A stretch of DNA of 64,000 nucleotides from Undaria pinnatifida (GCA_012845835.1 JABAKD010000027.1:13252487-13316486); one strand, 5' to 3'. Positions 22,595 through 33,876 are shown, numbered from the stretch's first letter. Numbers and translations: made by a program. The notes: generated from the letters alone by a model not told the origin.

Positions 22595-22890
22595 TACTCT
22601 CCAGCTCAACTCGTAAGAGGTTTCACCCCCAGCGGCCTTCTGGACAAGCCGTGGTCACAGGTGTCTTCCCTTCTTCCCCCCGGTGCTTGCCTTCACTTTG
22701 ATCGCGCATCGTAGGGCTCAGCAGTACCACTTTTCAGCTTTTCGTGCTCGTCGATTTGCGTCGGTTTTCGCCAACTCGCGCTCTCGCGCTTTCGGCCTGT
22801 CGATTTGTAAGAAAGAGCCCCTTGTGAGACTCCAACCGACGCCCTCGACCTCAATGGTTGCGCGGGTTACTGATGGACCACTGGGGACGT
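22595..22890 (-). mobile_element. Diverged SINE relative
   Basis: Shares ctggacaagccgtggtcaca, the body words and a reversed box B-like gagactccaaccgacgc, ending near gatggaccactggggacg. A 30-bp insertion (tcaactcgtaagaggtttca) splits the tail. Confidence 0.5.
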
Positions 22891-23051
22891 CGGACTATGA
22901 TACTCGTACGTGTATGTCGCGGTAAGAATGCCTTAGGAACGGTAATAACTCCATAGCCCACTTAGTCTGGTTCGGCTTTTGGTCGCCGGGGGGCGGCCTG
23001 GGTACATCCAAGTGTTTGATGCACGATAGCGCGGTTACACATGGATGGATA

Positions 23052-23178
23052 TTGTTGTTCTCACATTAACTCGCATAGTCAAGTCCGTGGTCACAGGACA
23101 GGCTCCCGTCACTCTGGAGCTGAGGAATACCCCAGGGAAAAAACACAAACAAAACAAAGGTGGTACACGCATATAGTA
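23052..23178 (-). mobile_element. CAA-tailed retroposon fragment, reverse
   Basis: gttgttctcacattaactcg to gaataccccagggaaaaaac and ggtggtacacgcatat. Confidence 0.6.
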
Positions 23179-23224
23179 AGCACTTCTACGCAAATGATAT
23201 CCCGTCATTATGTTTCAAGCCATC

Positions 23225-23426
23225 CATGACGTAGCTTTCATTCTTCCCCCCCCCCCCCCCCAACGCCCCCTCCTTTCCCACCACCCGACCATCGCCTAGA
23301 CCTAGTATCACGCGTATAGGAAGCCCCAACACATATGCGTAATACGCGCGATCGGAGTATCACACACAAGCTTGCAAATACGAGTTTCGGCCAAATCTTC
23401 GATCTCACAGCTGGAGTATTTATATT
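23225..23426 (-). mobile_element. Foldback core and right end, abutting the next element
   Basis: C-rich core with cgcctagacctagtatcacg, then the right arm end to cacagctggagtatttatat, immediately followed by the left end of the 23427 element. Confidence 0.65.
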
Positions 23427-25376
23427 ATTATAAAAATTAAAATACACTCCAGCTGTGAGATCGAAGATTTCGTCGAAACTCATCTTTGCAAGCTGTGTGT
23501 GATACTCCGATCGCGCGCATTACGAGTTGTGTGTCCTCATTAAGGATATAGGTCGGCGACTCCCCTTACAACTACAGTGTAGCTATCAGGGTCAACAGGA
23601 TGATTTTAGTCAGTCTGTGCGCGGAAACTATAAAACCCGTTTCTGAGGGGGACAAAATCTGACAGCTGTGAAGGGAAAGGGGGGCCTGGTTTTGATCAAA
23701 AGCGAGCGGGTTTGGAGGGGGGCGGGGGGGGGGGGGGGGGGGGGGAAAGGGGCAATTTGTGCATGTAAGCTATAAATTCTTTCGAGGGGATAAATCTGAC
23801 GGTTTTGGCACCAGTTTATTATTGGGGGGGGGGGGGGGGGGGGGCAGCTCAATATGTGCCTGGAAACTATACATTATTTTGAGGGGATAAATGTGACATT
23901 TTTGGAAATAATACATCAGTTTATCATGTATATCCTGGGGTAATTCGTACAATCAGTGAGTAAAGAGAGGGTGGAGTGTTCGTGGGGGTGGGGTTGGGAT
24001 GGGTTGGGGGGGGGGGGAGGGTGGGGGCGGGGAGGGGTGGGGGCGGGGGGGGGGGGGGGGGGGGGGACGGCTTTAGGTGAGGGGTTTGTTATACGTGTGG
24101 TGCTAGGTCTAGGCGAAGGTGCGGGTGATGGGGAAGAAGGGGGCGTTCGAGGCGGGGGGGGGGCGAAACACATCGGCATGGATGGCTCTCGAAATATAAT
24201 GAGGTGATATCCTGTGCGTGAAGTGTTTATTAATGTGGCGGATTTCGATATTTGGTGGGGCGTTTGAGTAAGGGAAAGCAAGAGGGGGGGGGGGGGGAGG
24301 GGGGATTTTTAGGAGGTGTAGGTTACAAATAATATTCAAATACACTTCGGCTGTGAGATCAATGATATGTAGCAGTTTGTTATACGCGTGGTGCTAGGTC
24401 TAGGCGATCGTGTAGGTGGTCGGGAAAGAGGGGGCGTTGGAGCGGGGGGGGGGGGGGGGGAGGGGGGGGGGGGGGGGGGGGGGGGAACACAGCGGCATAG
24501 ATGGCTCTCGAAAGATAATGAGGTGATATCTTGTGCGTGAAGTGTTTATTAATGTGGCGGATTTCGATATTTGGTGGGGCGTTTGAGCAAGGGAGAGCAA
24601 GAGGGGGGGGGGGGGGGGTTTAGGAGGTTTAGGTCACAAATAATATTCAAATACACTCCGGCTGTGAGATCAATGATAGGTAGCAGCTTGTTATACGCAT
24701 GGTCCTAGGTCTAGGCGATCGTGTAGGTGGTCGGAAAAGAGATATTATATTATATGTGACCTAAACCTCTTGAAAACTCTCCCCCCCCCCCCCCCCCCCG
24801 CCCCTTTTTTTTCCCCGCTCCCTCTTGCTCAAATGCCCCACCTACCATAGAAATCTGCCAGAGTAATAAACACTTCCACGCACTTGATATCACCTCCTTA
24901 TCTTTCTAGAGCCATCCATGCCGCTGCTGCAATTCACCCCCCCCCCCTCCCCCGCCCCCAAGGCCCCCTCCTTCCCCACCACCCGCACCAGCGCCTAGAC
25001 CTAGCACCACGCGTATAGTAAACCCATACATCTATGCGACATGATTTTTCCGCCCCACCCCCACCAACGTCCTCAAAAACTCCGCCCTCCCCTCACTGGT
25101 TATTCGACTTACAGGATTCACTTGATAAACTGATGCATTACCTTCCACAGCTGTCAGATTGTGTCCCCCTCAGAAACGGGTGTTATAGTTTCCGCGCACA
25201 AACTGACTAACATCACCCTGTTGACCCTGATAGCTACACTGTAGTTGTAAGGGGAGTCGCCGACCTATATCGCACAACCCGTAATACGGGCGATCGGAGT
25301 ATCACACAGCTTGCAAAGATGGGTTTGGACAAAGTCTTCGATCTCACAGCTGGAGTGATTTTTTTTTTTTATACTA
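23427..25376. mobile_element. Foldback (TIR) element with amplified G-rich core, 1.95 kb
   Basis: Same arms as 6509-7465 (left 23427-23660, right 25085-25376). The core holds repeated blocks: AAGTGTTTATTAATGTGGCG with TCGATATTTGGTGGGGCGTT at 24219 and 24538, and inverted near 24840-24880; CTAGGTCTAGGCGA-type units near 24110, 24400, 24700, and inverted near 24995. Poly-G tracts reach about 40 nt on the + strand and are matched by poly-C tracts after 24780. Confidence 0.78.
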
Positions 25377-25599
25377 TGTCAGCTGACGCAATTCATGCCT
25401 CCACCAGAAACATATGACAAGTAACTAGGGAGTCAGCCTACGACATATGGATGATATTTTGTGTGGCTGGTATGATTATCCTATGGACAACGACAGTGAG
25501 CGATGAAGAACTTGCTGTGATGGTCCATTTACACGTAGAACGAATGCTGGTGGTGCCTGTGCAAAGCGAGTCGGCGTCGTTGCCCCTGTATCATGTGTG

Positions 25600-25716
25600 T
25601 GTGTGTTCTTCACATTAAACCGTTCTTCTACTCGTCGACATCCAGCACACCCAGTGTCCGTACTGATTCTTCACCCTAGAAAGATCAGCTCTGTGGTCAT
25701 AAGCCACGACACAGCA
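25600..25716 (+). repeat. Dispersed repeat F, partial
   Basis: gtgtgttcttcacattaaac to gtggtcataagccacgacac. Confidence 0.65.
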
Positions 25717-25807
25717 TGTGGATCATGACGGCAAGAACGTCATCGCCAGTATGGTTGGCTCGGCTTTTGTCGCCGTCGGGGGACATTCTAGGCACATGAT
25801 GTACTTT

Positions 25808-25976
25808 TTTTTTTAACAAATTCTCCGGCGAGCGGGAAAATAAAGCTTGAGTTCACCACGCTTCCACGTATTTTCGTACGTGTTGTCTGTCAATTTAACT
25901 CAAGTATATTCACAGCCCAGCGCCAACTATTTGTCACATCGTTCAGTTCCCGTGGAAGGGACAGCGCGAGCTGCCG

Positions 25977-26031
<55 letters not shown>

Positions 26032-26077
26032 GACTACTACTACTACTACTGCTACTGCTACTACTACACTACTACTA

Positions 26078-26138
<61 letters not shown>

Positions 26139-26162
26139 ACTACTACTACTACACCAGCGCAA
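25808..26162 (+). repeat. Repeat G followed by a 187-bp TAC/CTG array
   Basis: attctccggcgagcgggaaa to gaagggacagcgcgagctgc, then imperfect (TAC)n with TGC units at 25976-26162. Confidence 0.6.
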
Positions 26163-26338
26163 GCTGCCGTTGTATACGGATTCGTGAGTATGTCGACCCG
26201 ACTTGATCACTGGGGATCAGGTGCGGTGGAGATAGATACCCACCCGGAAAATCATCCCTGCGGGTAGCGTGGGACTTGATATACGATAGGCGCCTAGATA
26301 TGGATATTTCGGCGAGGATCACACACTAGGGTATACCG

Positions 26339-26690
26339 GTCGCCACGGTGGCGTATCAAGTTATCCTCGTGCCTGGTATAGGTTAGTTTCGTGAGTTCGA
26401 GCCCCGCCGAGTGCATACTTGTATAAATTCGTTGGGGCTTTTTCTCTCGCACAAATTGACTTGCGGAAAGCGCGAGAGCGTTAGTAAGCAACACTCAACG
26501 AAAAATCGACGAGCAGTGGGATTGCTGAACCCTATGCGCGATAAAAATTGAAGGCAAGAACCCGGGGGGGAGAAGGGACGACACCTGTGACCACGGCTTG
26601 TCCAGAAGCTGGAAAGTAGAGAAGTGTGAGAAAGACAAAACAAAAGGAAAAAAGAAAACAATGAGATGACATGACGCCACATAAACGCGC
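26339..26690 (+). mobile_element. tRNA-derived SINE, long-tail subfamily
   Basis: Head ccggtcgccacggtggcgta through the full body, then the extended 3' part gaaaaaagaaaacaatgaga shared with the 17384 copy. Confidence 0.85.
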
Positions 26691-26699
26691 ATGATAGAA

Positions 26700-27517
26700 C
26701 GCAGCCTGGCATAGTTATCCGAGACCATGCTCTCTAAAAGAAGGGGAACGAATGCACAGAACGGAAATGGCGGCTTTGGGCAAGGCAGGCGGGCCCGAAG
26801 TTTGTGATGTTGTGTGCTGATATTCACAACGTTTTGAGCCATGGCAGTGCCTCTCGTCGTGTATTTCCGGTCAGGTCCTGCTCATAATTTGTGTGTCCGT
26901 GGCAGTGCGACCTGCCTCCATGCCATAAAATATTCGAAAGTCCAGACTCTGCAGGATCACGCAGCCGTGAGGACAAGCTGGATATTCGTCGTCCACTCAC
27001 TGTTCATTCAGAGTATCTGCGAGTGTATATGTCCGTTGCATGTTTCTGCTTTGAGTGAAAGCGTGCATGCCTACGTGTCAGTAGGAAACCTGCGAGGATA
27101 TCCCAGGGCGCCCCCCCCCCCCCCCGACTCGACAGCATGACACTTTCCGACTTGGTCGTATCGTTGCCGGTTGGTGTGCGTGTGGGCTATGGTCTTTTTG
27201 GCGATCATGATTTTTTTTCTCAACACCATCGCCCATGGTGTGTACTGATGTACGATGTGCGTATTGTGGTTCTGTTTTACTGGGTTTCGTGTTTCTGGCC
27301 TCCTAAAATAAAGTTTTCCATATCATTTGTTGGCGTTACAATGCTGTATTGTATATTTGATGGGGCCGAGTAATCACTGGCTCATGTATCCCGGGGGTAA
27401 AAACAGGCCGTACCCCCCCCCCCCCCCCTCCCATCTATGGGCTCTAAAACATACAGGCTCTTTATAAAACCCCCTAGTAGTCGGCTCCCGAATAGAGAGG
27501 TTAGTCTCAAATGAGTC
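26700..27517. other. No supported gene
   Basis: Several short open frames on the + strand without splice signals and C-runs at 27110 and 27414. Confidence 0.4.
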
Positions 27518-27769
27518 TTGCGAAGCCTGACAATCTTCTACTGGTACAAGAAAACCATTCCGGGCAGTTGGCGTAGCGACGTACAAAGCGACGAACTCGA
27601 TGTTTTCAAGCGTCTATGGAACGAGCGTGAACAGGACGAGTATCCGAATGCTGCACACGTGCCTCGCATGCAGCTCCTTAGGTCGGTCGCAGTTGGGACG
27701 CATCCTTTGAAACCCAGCGAACAGCCCAGCGAGCCAGGCGGCGGCCCAGCGAATCAGGCTTTTTCGTGA
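27518..27769 (+). CDS. Probable terminal exon of an unrecognised gene
   Basis: The + frame is open from before 27540 to TGA at 27767-27769. The protein-like part begins after a possible acceptor (cttctactggtacaag) with KKTIPGSWRSDVQSDELD and includes VFKRLWNEREQDEYPNA, then a Pro/Gly/Ser-rich end (EQPSEPGGGPANQAFS). Charged helical stretch followed by a disordered tail. No upstream exon is assigned, and the minus strand to 27374 is also open. A decayed transposon ORF is an alternative. Confidence 0.35.
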   Translation: MRSLTIFYWYKKTIPGSWRSDVQSDELDVFKRLWNEREQDEYPNAAHVPRMQLLRSVAVGTHPLKPSEQPSEPGGGPANQAFS

Positions 27770-28019
27770 AGTCGATGCTGTGATCGTCAGTTTTTATCGT
27801 CAGTTTTTTTTTTTTTTCTTGTGCACACCTGGTGTGTAGTGTGCACCTTGTGTTGTGTGTGCTACTTGCTGTGTGCGTTCCTCGTGCCCTTCCACGTGCA
27901 GCACACGCATACATGCAGTCTCCGTGCTGAGTATCCTTGCTGTAGATTATAGAGAGGCCTAACCTTGACGCTATTGCTAAATTTTTTCAAGTAATGGAGA
28001 TTCCGACCCTGAGCACTGT

Positions 28020-28105
28020 TTAATGCCTATACAACTGGGACCCTTGTGGGCGGATAAATTCACTCGAAGTTAGTACAGGAGGGATTATGGGGCTAAAGGG
28101 GTTAA
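28020..28105 (+). mobile_element. 90-bp MITE copy
   Basis: TTAATGCCTATACAACTGGG to GGCTAAAGGGGTTAA. Confidence 0.6.
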
Positions 28106-28971
28106 CCGGTCAAATTTCTGATTTCGTCGGGTTTTAAAACGGGCGTCAATTTTTTTCTCCGCAGGCGGAAATCCCCTCTTCTTCTGTACAGCCAGCCATA
28201 CTGCAGGACAACTACTGTAGCGTTCTACAAGCAGCAGCACCGCCCCGCCCCCCCTCGTAAGAAACCGCAAACAGCAATACCGGCCTTGCGAGGAGGAGAG
28301 ATTTTGTTTTCGGCTAGATCACTTGTTTCGAGGAAATGGTTATTTTATGTCCTGCCGTCGTGATATACGTGGGAGCACAGAGAGCACAAACCAAAAAACA
28401 AAAATTACCCGCACTTTTTTCGTAAGGAGCCAGACAAGGGGGGGGGGGGGGAAAGGTCACCAACACCAGGTAAACCAAAAAAAAGACAAGAATGTCGTTT
28501 TCTCGATTTGTACAGATATCGCATCGCTCCGTTTTTTTTTTTTCTTTTCGTTTTTGACCTTTCTAGCTAGACGTTTCTAGGAGTTTTGGCTCCGTTTTCT
28601 TTCTCTTATTTTTCTTGGTTGGTCTCCCCTGGGTCCTCGTCTAACTTTCAGCATGTCATGCAGCCAGCAGCTGTCGAAAAATCTCTCGTTTTTGCGTCGT
28701 CTTTGGGTTAGGTTGCTTGTACGAGAGAGCTTTCTTATGAGAGGGCCCGCAGTGTACTTTTTTTTTTTTTTTCAGACGCGTGCTACGATAGAGTGCACTT
28801 TTTTTTTCTGAGGTTTCTTAGTTTTGGGAGCTTAGGACTTGGGACCTCTCACAAACACCGATGTTGATAGAAATAAAACTGCTATGATCCCGGATGAATA
28901 ATCCCACAACCTAGGTATGTGCAACGGGAATCGCGTTGAAAAAAATGGCTCGTTTTTCCGACGGTTTGGGG

Positions 28972-29060
28972 TTAATCGCTTGAGAGCCCCAAATTCCCTC
29001 CTTCTACAAACTTCAAGTGAATTTGTCCCCAAAATGGATTTCCAGCAGTGAAGGCGTTAC
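28972..29060 (-). mobile_element. 90-bp MITE copy
   Basis: TTAATCGCTTGAGAGCCCCA to CAGCAGTGAAGGCGTTAC. Confidence 0.6.
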
Positions 29061-29289
29061 GGCAACCCCCTTCATTCAGAAAAAAAAATAGCCAAAAAAA
29101 GGTATACCTCTGTCGTAGCACGCGTCCTAAATAAGGAAGAAGAGAGGCGGTTCAAAGGCAAGGACCGTGTATTTTTCATATTTTATCTGTTACTCGAGGT
29201 TCTTTTTGTTTCGCTCATGATCCCATCATTTGTCTTCGTGCTGACTGCTGCTGTTTCTTTCTCTTTTTCCGCCATCCCTCAGACGTGAC

Positions 29290-29611
29290 ATGAGATCCGG
29301 GGTCACTTGGTATGTACGAAGCGCGGGCTCTTCTTCCCCCTACCCGCTACGGCGCGGTACGTGCCTTCATTTTTGTCGCAAGGAGACTTGTTCGGCCCTT
29401 TCTTGCCTCTTCGACTCGCATCGAATTGCGCTCCTTTTTATGTTTAAAAGAAAAACACAACAAAAAAGCAAAAGCCTGACCCACGTGAGACTCGAACCCC
29501 AAAACCAACTCTATTTTTTTGCAGCAGCGGTAGCATTGTAGCATTCGAGGGTAACCACTATTAATATTTATTCGACTTGATCTATTAATGGACCACAGGG
29601 GCGACCGACCG
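29290..29611 (-). mobile_element. Second SINE subfamily with tRNA-like head
   Basis: Tail-like ctcttcttccccctacccgc at the left, a reversed box B (cacgtgagactcgaacccca) and a head ending gaccacaggggcgaccg. Same architecture as the main SINE with little sequence identity in the body. Confidence 0.5.
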
Positions 29612-29619
29612 GCTAGTGT

Positions 29620-29960
29620 GTGTGTGTGTTTTCACATTACAGATTAAACAAATAATACAATAATTATGTTTTCCACACATACATGTACGATCATACAACC
29701 AGTATCGATGCCGATGTCGATGACGCCTACGACAGCCGAGAGAGACGAGCTCTATGGTCACGAACTGACGAACTGCTAGACAGAGATGCGCTTTATGTGT
29801 GTGCGTTCTTCATCCTAAGCTGTCCTAAGCTGATGTCCCCATCCAGCTACAATCAGCATGGCCAGTGTCTGTGCTAATACCCCATTAGAGAGACGACCTC
29901 CTCTCTGGTTCTCGAGCTGCGAGACAGATTGGTACACTGTTCAAATGCAGCAAAGGTGAT
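29620..29960 (+). repeat. Diverged repeat F region
   Basis: ttcttcatcctaagctgtcc, ccccatccagctacaatcag, gtgtctgtgctaatacccca and tctcgagctgcgagacagat keep the order of repeat F. It overlaps the 3' tail of the minus-strand gene model, which weakens that tail. Confidence 0.4.
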
Positions 29961-30593
29961 TTGGCCATGCAGTACAACTACTACTGTACCAACTACGAGC
30001 AAAGAAGATAGAATATTGACGAAAGATGAAAAAGCAACAAGGCAATAGCAAAAAACAGTTGGAAAGCCAATGGGAAACAGGACGGAACGACCAAAACGAA
30101 CAACAAAGCACGACAGACACCCAGCAAGTACTCGTACGAGCAACACAGCAGACGACGCTGTCCCAACCAATACCGGGGGGCGGCTGCCGCATCTGGTAGT
30201 GGGTATCGAATGACCGTGCACCAGGAGTAGGAGCAAATCCGCATGGCCTCGTATCACGTGCGCTTTTTTTCTGGTGACAGCAGCAGTGGCGACAACACCG
30301 CCGTCGTAGCCCCGAACCGAACACAATTGTTGCAGATACGGCAAGGCGACGCCGCCATGCAGTGCCAACCGCACTGAGAACACGGGAAACAAAAGAAATA
30401 TGCAAGTTATGCAATCCATTCTTGACAAGATACTACTAATAATCCAATAAAGAGTACGACCGTTCTTTGTACGATTGTATTGCATACGGGATACAAGGAG
30501 TGGTGCCAAGTACGTACGTGCTTCGTACCTGCTATAAAACGCCATGGCAGAAGCCGTCTGAGCACGTTTTGATTGGCCTGCGATGGTTGTCAT
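29941..30593 (-). CDS. Unrecognised gene with one short intron, about 165 aa
   Basis: Minus-strand ATG at 30591-30593 opens MTTIAGQSKRAQTASAMAF and reaches a cag/gtacgaag donor after 65 nt (phase 2, exon 30529-30593). A strong acceptor (tttcccgtgttctcag) starts exon 2 at 30373 in the matching phase, giving WRRRLAVSATIVFG, a Cys/His-rich RRCCRHCCCHQKKS, then SFDTHYQMRQPPPGIGWD. The frame continues to a stop at 29941 through a hydrophobic tail that may really be intron: gtacgag and a tctttgctcgtag acceptor are both present. A second frame (248 codons, 29874-30620) is also open across the intron, so the structure is uncertain. Confidence 0.4.
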
Positions 30594-30756
30594 GACAAGA
30601 ACACACAGGTCAGAACACAAGACACCCCGAGAGTTTCAAATGTCAAAGCTCTGCAACGTCCGGGTTTCACAGGAAGGTTTCCCGCTTTCTCTCCGCTGCA
30701 TCCACCTGTTGCTGTTGGGTGCTGGGGCTATCATATACTTGGAAGTATATTTTTAG
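30583..30756 (+). CDS. 57-codon ORF with a C-terminal hydrophobic helix
   Basis: ATG at 30583 begins MVVMTRTHRSEHKTPREF and the ORF ends in TAG at 30754-30756 after LRCIHLLLLGAGAIIYLEVY, which could span a membrane. The first eight codons could also be a start exon: a donor (cacag/gtcaga) there is phase 2, matching the exon at 30957. It overlaps the predicted start of the divergent minus-strand gene by 11 bases, so at most one of the two exact starts may be right. Confidence 0.25.
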   Translation: MVVMTRTHRSEHKTPREFQMSKLCNVRVSQEGFPLSLRCIHLLLLGAGAIIYLEVYF

Positions 30757-30956
30757 CCTGTTCACCACTGTAATGTCCAGAAATACGTACTTTAGTATAA
30801 TTCCAAGTAACATGTCTCTGACACGGGAGTGCGCTGCTGATGGGATAGTGTTAACTGGTTTCTTGTTTCAACCTATTATATGAATGGTACCTGTGCCCAC
30901 TGTTGATACGTACTGCTACTGTAGTACCTATTAATGGCAACATCTGTTGTCGTCAG

Positions 30957-32399
30957 CAGCACTCGTTGCTTGCGAGAAGTTTGCCAGATAGCCAAGAAGC
31001 CTCTAGACACTCCCAGGACCGGCTCGACAACCGCTATCATAGACGGACCGAACTGCTTCTGCGCGGGCGAACCGACTAGCCAGTGTGTGCGCACGAGTTC
31101 AGTCCCGGAAGCCCCAGTCCCCAAGCCACGCGGACCTTCGACTCTTGAAGAATGCAGGAAAATGCGTTTTGCGTTCCCTCCCCAGACGAGACCCACGACC
31201 TGGTACGTTACTGTGTATGTTTATTTATTTGAATAGTTTAGTGCGGGTTGTTTTTCTGCCGTGTTTAGTGCGGGCAGTTTTCTGCCGTGTCTAGAAAGTA
31301 GAAGTTCCTCTATAGCGCAGGGTGAGTAGTGCCAATTGTCCCATACAGTGCCGGTGAAATAGCTTGGCACCCGTGTGAACAACACGTAGTGTTCTTGTAC
31401 GGAGTAGTGCCGGTTTGCCGATATAGTGCTGGTATTTTAGGCTGGCTTTCGCCTGCACTATGGAGAGGGACCACCCACCACTATGAGTACTACTCTGCTG
31501 TGCATGCATTGCCTACGGTGAACAACTTGGACTATCAATGTGCAATGTTATCCTTTGGCGACCCGGATGTGGCGACCTAGAAGCAACGCCGGCGGTTTTG
31601 TTAGTCGTGTACTCGTACATAGGAAGACCAGGTACAGGAACGGTAGTGCCAATATCGCCGTGCTGTCAACGCGTGTGTAGTATGAGATGTCTTCGTGCGT
31701 GTCACCGCGGACACGCGTCGTCACCCCAGCAGCTCTCGGGCCGCTTTTGTGTGGTGGCAGACTCTGTACTCGCTGTGTATAATGTCGTACTTCTTTTCGA
31801 CTTTTTGTCTGCTTGGAAGTCCAAGAGGCGGTGTGTTTGAAATTCTCGTCACCTCGGCCGCGTGTCCCGCTCCATCAGCTCGGGCCGCTTTGTGTGGTGT
31901 CAGTAATGGCTCCAGCAGCACTCGGGCCGCCTTGTGTGGTGGCATATGCTGTAGTCGCTGTCATACGTACTTGTTCTCGTCCATTGTCCTCTTCGATCTC
32001 CAAGGGGTGGTATCATTCGGAGACTAGTCACGGCGGGCACCCCGGTTTAAGAGAACCCTGGCATGAGCAATCGGAACGTAAGAGCGGTGAAATCGGCCAT
32101 GTCCTGTTTAGCTGGTCCTGTTCCACCATATATTGCCCATGAGCGATAAGAGCGAGATGCCCCCCTTCATGGACTTTACACGTACACCCGTAACGCGTGA
32201 TTGGAAACCAAAAAAAAATCGAGCAGAACTGATGGTTGCAGCAACCGTTATAGCACAGAGCGCAACCGGGTTGCTATTTCGATTATTAATGGGTGACGAC
32301 GATGTTACTACTGCTGCGCGAACTTGGATGCATGTACCGGGAAGACACATGCATAGCAGCACTCCTGCTGCCGGCATCATGACGGGAACGCGCTCATGA
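30957..32399 (+). CDS. Unrecognised two-exon gene fragment with a possible membrane helix
   Basis: Exon a runs from an acceptor in cgtcagcag (start 30957 or 30960) to 31202 at a gtacgtta donor. It reads TRCLREVCQIAKKPLDTPRT, then a Cys-containing stretch (IIDGPNCFCAGEPTSQCV) and a Pro-rich end. Exon b, 32144-32399, begins after ttgcccatgag in the matching phase (2) and reads DKSEMPPFMDFTRTPVTRDW, then a hydrophobic VAATVIAQSATGLLFRLLM and a C-terminal TWMHVPGRHMH region ending in TGA. Exon b alone could instead be an 86-codon ORF from the ATG at 32139. Phase matching has a one-in-three chance of being accidental. No family is recognised. Confidence 0.42.
31308..31455 (+). mobile_element. Diverged mariner-like MITE relative
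   Basis: tatagcgcagggtgagtagt and gccggtgaaatagcttggca match the core of the 47473 copy; the ends are lost. Confidence 0.35.
31460..32130 (+). repeat. Intron-like region with CTCGGGCCGC repeats
   Basis: CAGCTCGGGCCGCTTTGTGT-like words at about 31733, 31876 and 31914 form an imperfect local repeat between the two exons of the 30957-32399 model. Confidence 0.35.
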
Positions 32400-33000
32400 T
32401 GTGTTTCGTCGCTGAACTTGGGCCCCATTTCCAACCCCTGAGAATGTCCTTTTCTAAGTCCCAAGTGTTTTACGTAGACAAATGTTTTGTCCCGATGTTG
32501 GGGCAGCTGTGCTGAGAGGGGTAAGAGCGCCTGTTTCGGGTTGTTACCGGTTCTCTAAAATCGGGGACCCCGCTGCTGCCGTGTCGAAAAAAGTTGTGCA
32601 GTAGTAAGCACGCGTACCACATGTCATGTAGGAGACGAGATGGAAGAGTTGTTGTATCGTAGGGGTCAGATGTTGGAGCAGGGAAGGAGCGACGCGATTT
32701 TTTTTGCGCGACTTTTTTTTTTGGTGGGCACCTGCCAACGTATCGTACTCCTCGGACCGATGGGTCCTCATATGGCAGTGAGGCTGATCCTTTCGTAATG
32801 CTTGTGTCGTCGGCGCAAAGCCTCAGACCTGTCTCGCTTGAGCTTGAAGCTTCTCAGGCTAGGCTCGTTCGGTCTTCTTGCGCTGTGCGATAGAATGCCC
32901 CCGCTGTGTTTACTGATCGAGGTGGTAGTGTAAGGCGTCAGTGGTCACGCCTCAACACCTCCACCACACCGTCTGGTCGGCATGTAATGTGTGGTGTGGT
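32400..33000. other. No gene seen
   Basis: Unique sequence; a poly-T at 32699 and no exon. Confidence 0.4.
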
Positions 33001-33002
33001 GG

Positions 33003-33154
33003 TACAGTAGGTGGCCCTGTAGAGTGCGGGTATGTGTCACGAAAATTTACCCGCACTATACCGGGCACCCGCACTATATAAAAACCGGTCACTATAGAGG
33101 GTTCTATATTGTGCCAAACGATTTCACCCGCACTATATCGGGCCACCTACTGTA
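33003..33154 (-). mobile_element. Mariner-like MITE, 152 bp
   Basis: Begins TACAGTAGGTGGCCCTGTAG and ends GGGCCACCTACTGTA. Internal GTGCGGGT and ACCCGCAC words repeat. TA at both ends fits a Tc1/mariner target site. Confidence 0.7.
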
Positions 33155-33179
33155 AATATACCTGATGTGATGTTTTTAT

Positions 33180-33530
33180 ACTAGTAATAAATTGAAAACT
33201 ACTCCCATGTTGTGAGATGGAACATTATGTTTGCGTTATACCTGTTATCATAATATTTTTATCCAAAATTATAAAATAGTCCCGTTGTGAGGTGGAACAT
33301 TATGTTTGCGTCGGAACGCATCTTTGGAAGCTGCGTGAGATACTCCGATCGCGCGTGTTTCTGAGTGGTGTGTGTGTCCTCATTAAGTATACACGGCGGC
33401 GGCTCCCGTTGGATCTTTAGCAGTAGTCGCTTGTACCAGGGTCAACAAGGTGATGGCAATCAATCTGTGCACGGAACGACTAATAATCCGGTTTTTGAGG
33501 GGGACAAAATCTGCACCATCTGACAAATGT
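33180..33530 (+). mobile_element. Diverged foldback left arm
   Basis: The start (gttgtgagatggaacattatgt) is duplicated at 33212 and 33284, then ctttggaagctgcgtgagat, cttgtaccagggtcaacaag and ttttgagggggacaaaatct. Confidence 0.55.
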
Positions 33531-33587
33531 TGTGGAACATAGTATGAATATGTCATATGTATGATACCAGGTACCAGGTATATATAT

Positions 33588-33876
33588 TCGCACACTTGTA
33601 CTTGCCAGCTTCGGGACAAGCCCAGGGGTCACAGGTGTCGTCCCTTCTTCCCCCCGGCTCTTGCCTTCATTTTTCATCGCGCACAGGGTTCAGCAATCCC
33701 ACTGCTCGTCGATTTTTCATCGAGTGTTGGTAGCTCACGCGTTTTCCCCAAGTCAATTTGTGCGCAAGAAAAAGTCCCCACGAATTTATACGCATATGCA
33801 CTCGGGGGGATTCGAACTCACTAAACTGACTTATACCAGGCTCGAGGATAACCTGCTACGCCACCGGGGCGACCGA
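33588..33876 (-). mobile_element. tRNA-derived SINE, full length
   Basis: Reverse complement; ends gctacgccaccggggcgacc. Flanked by the repeated words gtaccaggtatat and gtatacctggtat. Confidence 0.85.

Noticed and set aside
29874-30620. 248-aa minus-strand ORF as a single-exon gene
   Set aside because: A good intron (donor gtacgaag, acceptor tgttctcag) gives a better model in another frame; the C-terminal part overlaps a diverged dispersed repeat.
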